This document shows positions 59,291 to 64,000 of a stretch of DNA of 64,000 nt, piece by piece. The stretch comes from an uncultured Alkaliphilus sp. (GTDB taxonomy: Bacteria > Bacillota > Clostridia > Peptostreptococcales > Natronincolaceae): NCBI GenBank assembly GCA_938074565.1, contig CALJEQ010000044.1:1-64000 (forward strand), written 5' to 3'. Below the pieces are notes generated by a model. It was given only the letters and a program-made list of their open reading frames with translations, had not been told where the DNA came from and ran no database searches. Each line of letters begins with the position of its first letter. Positions within the stretch are counted from its first letter, which is position 1. The translations under genes and the position numbers were made by a program.

Positions 59291-60517
59291 ATGAAAAAAA
59301 TGGTTAGCTTATTATTAATCTTCATGCTAACACTAGGTTTATTAGCAGGTTGTGTACAAAAAGAAGAAGCAACAACAGAAGATGTAAAAGAGAATAAAGA
59401 AGAACAAGTTACAATAGCATTAGGATGTTGGGGGTCTTCACCAGCCGAAACAGAATTATTAGATAATCAAATTGCAGAGTTTAATAAGACTTTCCCTAAT
59501 ATTAAAGTTGAAAAACAAGTAATTACTGGTGACTATAACGAGCAAATGCAAGCTAACATTGCTGCTAAATCTGAGCCAGATGTATATTACTTAGACGTAT
59601 ATCAAGCACCAAACTTTATTGAAAGAGGAGTTATTTTACCTCTAGATGAGTACATAGACAAAGGTGATTTAAAAGATTTTGAAGATAATCTATTAGCAGG
59701 TTTTACAAAAGACGGAAAAGTATACGGTCTTCCAAAAGATTACAACACTTTAGCATTATTCTACAACAAAGATATGTTTGAAGCAGCTAATAGTGAAGTT
59801 CCTACAACTTGGGAAGAATTAAGAGCAGCTGCTAAAGCTTTAACTACAAGTGATGTAAAAGGTATTACTTTAAGTAATGATGCAGCTAGATTTATCCCGT
59901 TCATCTACCAAGCAGGTGGAGACATATTTGATGGTAATAGTATAGTATTTAATACAGAAGAAGCTGCAAAAGGTTTAGACTTCTATTATTCTTTAATTAA
60001 AGATGGTTATGCAGATACACCTCAAAATCTAGGTGTGGGTTGGAATGGAGATGCTTTAGCACAAAAGAAATCAGCTATGGTAATTGAAGGTGGATGGATG
60101 ATTCCTTTCATGGCAGATGCTGCACCAGACGTAAACTATGGTATTGCAAAATTACCAAAGGGTGACAAAGAAGGAGATTTAGCCTTTACAGTTGCTTATG
60201 TAATGAGTAGAAACACTAAACATCAAGAGGCAGCAGCAGAAGTTATTAAGTTCTTAACAGGAAAACAAGCTCAAGAAATGGTTGCTGAAAGTGGATTAGC
60301 TATTCCTACAAGAAAATCTATTTCAAGCTTATATACTGATAAATATCCAGAAAGAAAGCCTTTAGTAGATATGGTAGAGTTTTCAAAAGTATACCAATTT
60401 GGTACTGATAGTGCTAAAATTTTAGATCAATTAAACCAAGCTGGCGAAAAAATTCAATTTGGAAATGTTTCAAATGCCAAAGCGGCTTTAGAAGAAGCAG
60501 CAGCAGCGTTAAATTAA
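59291..60517 (+). CDS. ABC transporter sugar-binding lipoprotein
   Basis: A 408-aa extracellular solute-binding protein (family 1). The lipobox LLAGC has C21 as lipidated cysteine, followed by a Glu/Lys linker. Domain patterns are KTFPNIKVEKQV, DVYYLDVYQAPNFIERG, GLPKDYNTLALFYNKDMFE and KKSAMVIEGGWMIPFMA. It captures the sugar split by the GH65 enzyme. A weak stem (TTCCATA/TATGGAA, 59228-59250) lies before it, and AAGGGGG precedes the ATG. A stem-loop follows the gene. Confidence 0.92.
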   Translation: MKKMVSLLLIFMLTLGLLAGCVQKEEATTEDVKENKEEQVTIALGCWGSSPAETELLDNQIAEFNKTFPNIKVEKQVITGDYNEQMQANIAAKSEPDVYYLDVYQAPNFIERGVILPLDEYIDKGDLKDFEDNLLAGFTKDGKVYGLPKDYNTLALFYNKDMFEAANSEVPTTWEELRAAAKALTTSDVKGITLSNDAARFIPFIYQAGGDIFDGNSIVFNTEEAAKGLDFYYSLIKDGYADTPQNLGVGWNGDALAQKKSAMVIEGGWMIPFMADAAPDVNYGIAKLPKGDKEGDLAFTVAYVMSRNTKHQEAAAEVIKFLTGKQAQEMVAESGLAIPTRKSISSLYTDKYPERKPLVDMVEFSKVYQFGTDSAKILDQLNQAGEKIQFGNVSNAKAALEEAAAALN

Positions 60518-60532
60518 TAAGAGATTAATTAA

Positions 60533-60560
60533 AAACAGGAAACAGAAATGTTTCCTGTTT
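60533..60560 (+). other. Stem-loop between the binding-protein and permease genes
   Basis: A perfect 12-bp stem, AAACAGGAAACA (60533-60544) with TGTTTCCTGTTT (60549-60560), and a GAAA loop, with no long T-tract. It is likely to protect the upstream mRNA or end part of the transcripts, giving more binding protein than permease. Confidence 0.65.
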
Positions 60561-60580
60561 TATACAAAGAGGTGAAAAAA

Positions 60581-61519
60581 ATGGCAACTAATTTAATTAA
60601 ATCCAAAACTCCTCCAAATAAAAGAAAAATCTTTTTTGTAAAAAGAGAAACACTGGACGGATGGTTATTTGTCCTACCTGTTGTTATATTAACGCTAGTT
60701 TTTTTAATTGGCCCAATTTTAGTAGCTTTTATGTTAAGTTTTAAAGAATACTCTTTTTTAGATGCAGGTACTATGTTTGATGCTAAGTGGGTTGGTTTAA
60801 GTAATTATACAGATATTTTTAAAGACAAGATTTTTAGAAAAGCACTACTTAATACATCCATATACTCTTTAGGAGTAGTGCCTATTCAGTTAACATTAGC
60901 TTTATCATTGGCTTTGGTGGTTAATTCAAAAATAAAAGGCAAATCCTTTTTTAGAACTGCTTATTATATTCCAACACAAACATCTACAGTGGCAGTTGCA
61001 GTAATGTTCTTGTTTATATTTAAAAGTGATGGACTTTTAAATAAATTTTTAGGTATTTTTGGTTTGCCTGCTTATTCGTGGCTAAATGATGTAAGGTTTG
61101 CACTGCCATCTATTATGACAATGGCAATATGGTCTTCCATAGGTTTATATATGGTAATATTTTTAGCTGGATTACAAGAAATACCAGACTCATTATATGA
61201 AGCAGCAAATATTGATGGTGCTAATAAATGGCAAAGTTTTTGGTTTGTTACCTTTCCAATGCTTAAAGAAACCTTTTTCTTTAACTTAGTTGTTTCAATG
61301 ATTGGTACGTTTCAAGTTTTTGATCAAGCCTACATTGTTTCAAATGGTAATGGGGGGCCTTTAAATTCTACAATGACAATGGTTTTATACTTATATAGAA
61401 CAGGTTTTAGAGAATTTAAAATGGGATATGCCAGTGCAATTGCCTTTGTATTAGCTATTATAATATTTATTTTAACTTTGGTTCAGAAAAAATTATTTGG
61501 TGAAGAAAATCAAATGTAG
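60581..61519 (+). CDS. ABC sugar permease (MalF-like)
   Basis: A 312-aa membrane protein with six helices. The inner-membrane component motif for ATPase contact is EAANIDGANKWQSFWFVTFPML. The frame is open from 60548, but AAAGAGGTG places the start at the ATG at 60581. It pairs with the next gene. Confidence 0.92.
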   Translation: MATNLIKSKTPPNKRKIFFVKRETLDGWLFVLPVVILTLVFLIGPILVAFMLSFKEYSFLDAGTMFDAKWVGLSNYTDIFKDKIFRKALLNTSIYSLGVVPIQLTLALSLALVVNSKIKGKSFFRTAYYIPTQTSTVAVAVMFLFIFKSDGLLNKFLGIFGLPAYSWLNDVRFALPSIMTMAIWSSIGLYMVIFLAGLQEIPDSLYEAANIDGANKWQSFWFVTFPMLKETFFFNLVVSMIGTFQVFDQAYIVSNGNGGPLNSTMTMVLYLYRTGFREFKMGYASAIAFVLAIIIFILTLVQKKLFGEENQM

Positions 61520-61531
61520 GAGGTGGATAAG

Positions 61532-62350
61532 ATGAAGAAGATAAAAATTACAACAATATTATTCTATGGCTTTGCTATCTTTTATGCTTTAATTGCTTTA
61601 GGTCCTTTTGTATGGAGTGCTATTACTTCGTTAAAACCAACCAATGAAGTTAATCAATTTGCAGTTGATTTTTCAACCTTATCCTTTAAAAACTACATTT
61701 TTTTATGGAATAAGTTTCCGTTTGCAAAATGGACAATGAACAGTATTTTAGTAGCATCTATTGTAACATGTGGCAACTTATTATTTAATTCCATGGCTGG
61801 ATATGCTTTAGCAAGAATTAATTTTCCTGGTAAAAAAGCTATTTTAATGGCTATTTTAGGTTTGATGATGATTCCAGGGCAAGTGGTTATGGTTCCTACT
61901 TTTATTTTACTTACTAAACTAGGATGGATTAATAGTTATAAAGGGTTAACAATACCATTTTTATTTAGCCTTTTTGGTATATTCCTAATGCGACAATTTT
62001 TTTTAAGCATACCAAAATCTATTGAAGAGGCAGCAACTATCGATGGTTTAAGTCGTTTTGGTATTTTCTTTAGGATTGTACTACCAATGGCAAAACCAGC
62101 ATTTACAACACAGTTTATATTAATGTTTAATGGTAACTGGAATAGTTTTCTATGGCCAAGTTTAATTGCAAGAAAAGAAACTATGTACACTTTACCAGTT
62201 GGATTAAACTCATTCTATGGGCAGTATTTTCAGTTTTGGGATCAAGTTTTGGCGGGAGTAATGATCCTATCTATTCCTGCAATAATTATTTTCTTATTCT
62301 TCCAAAAGAATTTTATTCAAGGAATTAGTACAAGTGGAATGAAAGAATAA
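61532..62350 (+). CDS. ABC sugar permease (MalG-like)
   Basis: A 272-aa membrane protein with six helices. The EAA motif is EEAATIDGLSRFGIFFRIVLPM, ending GISTSGMKE, typical of MalG-type subunits. AGGAGG right upstream fixes the ATG at 61532. The ATP-binding subunit is not in the operon, so a shared MsmX/UgpC-type ATPase is assumed. Confidence 0.92.
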   Translation: MKKIKITTILFYGFAIFYALIALGPFVWSAITSLKPTNEVNQFAVDFSTLSFKNYIFLWNKFPFAKWTMNSILVASIVTCGNLLFNSMAGYALARINFPGKKAILMAILGLMMIPGQVVMVPTFILLTKLGWINSYKGLTIPFLFSLFGIFLMRQFFLSIPKSIEEAATIDGLSRFGIFFRIVLPMAKPAFTTQFILMFNGNWNSFLWPSLIARKETMYTLPVGLNSFYGQYFQFWDQVLAGVMILSIPAIIIFLFFQKNFIQGISTSGMKE

Positions 62351-62455
62351 ATTATAAAATTGTATACAAGTTAATGGGTTAGTGGACGTTTCATTAGTTT
62401 AAGTTATATAAAATAGAGTTTTAGTTTTGATGAGGAATACAATGGGGGGATAAAA

Positions 62456-63433
62456 TTGCTGGACATTAATAAAGAATTAGATGGAGAAATAGACGTACTA
62501 ACAATAGGTGAAATATTGGTAGATTTTATATCTACAGATTATGTTTCAAACTTGGGAGAGTGTGAACAATTTACACGTTTTTTTGGAGGATCACCCGCCA
62601 ATATTGCTATCAATCTTAGTAATATGGGTAAAAAAGCAGCTATTATAGCTACAGTAGGAAAAGATGATATAGGAAATTTTTTAGTTGATACCCTAGATAA
62701 AGCAGGAGTAATCGTAGAAGGTGTTAATCAAAGCCTATCAAATCAAACTAGTTTAGTATTTGTATCAAAAAGTAAAGAAAATCCAAGTTTTATAGCTTAT
62801 CGTGATGCTGATAAACATATTGAATACACACAAAAATATGAAGAACTTATTGATAAAGCAAAAATAATTCATTTTACAGCATGGCCTATTTCCCATGAAC
62901 CAGCTAGAACAACTATGTTAAAAATTATTGAAGTAGCTAAGAATAAAAATAAAATTATTTCATTTGATCCAAACTATCGACAAGTATTATGGGAAGGAAA
63001 GCAGGAGGGAGTTACTTTTATTAAAAGTATTCTGAAGGATATAGATATTGTCAAACCTTCATTGGATGATGCATATCATATCTTTGGAAAAGCTTCCGAA
63101 GCAGATTATATAGAAATGTTTTTAAAACTGGGGGCAAAAACGGTAATACTAACATTAGGAGAAGATGGGCTTATTTACAGTAACGGAAAAGAACAGATTC
63201 ATATGCCCACCTGTGCACAAGAAGTAGTAGATACAACGGGAGCCGGGGATGGTTTTTGGTCTGGTTTTTATGGAGGACTAACTGAAGGGCTTGACATGAT
63301 AGAAGCTTTGAAGATAGGAACATATACAGCTTCCATTGCTGTTCAACATCCAGGGGCTACACCACCGTTATTACATATAGATGAAATAATAAAAAACAGT
63401 CAAAATGTTAAGATAAAGGAGAAAGTAATATGA
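62456..63433 (+). CDS. PfkB family carbohydrate kinase (fructokinase-like)
   Basis: A 325-aa ribokinase-fold kinase. Motif 1 is FGGSPANIAINLSNMGKKAA. The C-terminal anion-hole signature is VDTTGAGDGFWSGFYGG with catalytic aspartate in GAGD. The N-terminal TIGEILVDFIS and its neighbours suggest a fructokinase, which would phosphorylate fructose released from a sucrose-like sugar. 5-Keto- or other hexose kinases remain possible. The start is TTG at 62456 after GGGGGGA. The next gene's ATG overlaps its stop (ATGA), so the two are coupled. Confidence 0.87.
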   Translation: MLDINKELDGEIDVLTIGEILVDFISTDYVSNLGECEQFTRFFGGSPANIAINLSNMGKKAAIIATVGKDDIGNFLVDTLDKAGVIVEGVNQSLSNQTSLVFVSKSKENPSFIAYRDADKHIEYTQKYEELIDKAKIIHFTAWPISHEPARTTMLKIIEVAKNKNKIISFDPNYRQVLWEGKQEGVTFIKSILKDIDIVKPSLDDAYHIFGKASEADYIEMFLKLGAKTVILTLGEDGLIYSNGKEQIHMPTCAQEVVDTTGAGDGFWSGFYGGLTEGLDMIEALKIGTYTASIAVQHPGATPPLLHIDEIIKNSQNVKIKEKVI

Positions 63434-64000
63434 GAATAGCCTTCTTTAATCCTCAAGGGAATTTTGATCCAAAGGATAGTTACTGGACAGAACATCCAGA
63501 CTTTGGAGGACAATTAGTTTATGTAAAAGAATTAGCAATTGCAATGGAAAAGTTAGGGGCAACTGTAGATATAATTACTAGAAAAGTAGAGGATGAGAAA
63601 TGGCCTGAATTTAGTTCGTCAATAGACTATTATCCAGGAGTAAATAATTTACGAATTATTAGAATACCATTTGGTGGAAAAGGCTTCTTAAATAAAGAGC
63701 AACTTTGGCCACATTTACATGAATATGTAGAAAACATTATAGAGTTCTATGATAAAGAAGGAACAAAACCTGATTTTGTTACTACTCATTATGGAGACGG
63801 TGGAATCAGTGGTGTTTTGTTTCATCAGAAACTAGGTACTCCATTTTCATTTACAGCCCATTCTTTAGGAGCACAAAAGTTAGAAAAGTTACAAGTAAAC
63901 CAACTTAATTTCAAAGACATTGAAGAAAAATATCATTTTGCTGTTAGACTTAAAGCAGAACAAGCGTCAATGGCTTGGTCTAACATTAACATTGTTAGTA
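63430..64000 (+). CDS. GT4 glycosyltransferase, sucrose(-phosphate) synthase-like, N-terminal part
   Basis: Cut by the window end; about 190 residues are visible. It starts MRIAFFNPQGNFDP and contains HPDFGGQLVYVKELAIAME, VTTHYGDGGISG and PFSFTAHSLGAQK. As recalled, these are typical of the GT-B N-domain of sucrose synthase, sucrose-phosphate synthase and mannosylfructose-phosphate synthase. With the upstream PfkB kinase and GH65 enzyme it may act, in synthesis or in reverse, on a sucrose-like sugar. The C-terminal nucleotide-sugar domain is outside the window. Confidence 0.85.
   Translation, partial: MRIAFFNPQGNFDPKDSYWTEHPDFGGQLVYVKELAIAMEKLGATVDIITRKVEDEKWPEFSSSIDYYPGVNNLRIIRIPFGGKGFLNKEQLWPHLHEYVENIIEFYDKEGTKPDFVTTHYGDGGISGVLFHQKLGTPFSFTAHSLGAQKLEKLQVNQLNFKDIEEKYHFAVRLKAEQASMAWSNINIVS

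Overview
The window is a chromosomal origin region of a low-GC, spore-forming, strictly anaerobic-looking member of the Firmicutes, most probably class Clostridia. The evidence is the very AT-rich sequence, frequent TTG/GTG starts with strong AGGAGG-type ribosome sites, sporulation genes (yyaC, bofA), a flavodiiron protein, and the rpmH-dnaA-dnaN-yaaA-recF-remB-gyrB-gyrA order. The gene content resembles Alkaliphilus-type clostridia, but I cannot fix genus or species from the sequence alone.

Layout. Bases 1-139 are the 5' end of a group IIC intron sitting directly behind a terminator. From 0.1 to 24 kb, mostly on the minus strand, lie an M23 peptidase, an M1 peptidase, plus-strand DnaD and DnaC replication genes, tRNA-Glu, tRNA-Lys, purA, a DUF1858 protein, a GNAT acetyltransferase, a flavodiiron protein, the dnaB-rplI-gdpP-yybS-mazG-like run, a FUSC transporter, and the dnaX-ybaB-recR-phoH-yaaL-bofA run. 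From about 25.3 to 31.5 kb is an accessory island: two internally deleted ISL3-type elements, a secreted caspase/gingipain-like protein with a small anchored partner, and a TPR-type (RRNPP-like) regulator followed by two tiny secreted peptides that share the C-terminal motif SLLGDPAP. I take this last group to be a probable undescribed peptide quorum-sensing cassette.

From 31.5 to 44 kb the minus strand carries a lipid kinase, DUF4446, a cysteine desulfurase, parB-parA (with parS), noc, rsmG, mnmG, mnmE, jag, yidC, yidD, rnpA and rpmH. A bipartite oriC follows: DnaA boxes upstream of dnaA (44.17-44.55 kb), and boxes, a DnaA-trio-like tract and an AT-rich stretch between dnaA and dnaN. Transcription diverges from the origin: genes left of it mostly run minus and genes right of it run plus, so most are co-directional with replication.

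On the right arm are dnaN, yaaA, recF, remB, gyrB and gyrA, then an rsbV-rsbW-sigB module with its own sigma-B-type promoter. The window ends in a sugar operon: LacI regulator, GH65 phosphorylase/hydrolase, ABC substrate-binding protein and two permeases, a PfkB-family kinase, and the start of a GT4 sucrose(-phosphate) synthase-like gene cut by the window edge. This operon probably imports an alpha-glucoside, splits it by phosphorolysis, and phosphorylates a released ketose or other sugar. No ABC ATPase is seen, so a shared one elsewhere is presumed.
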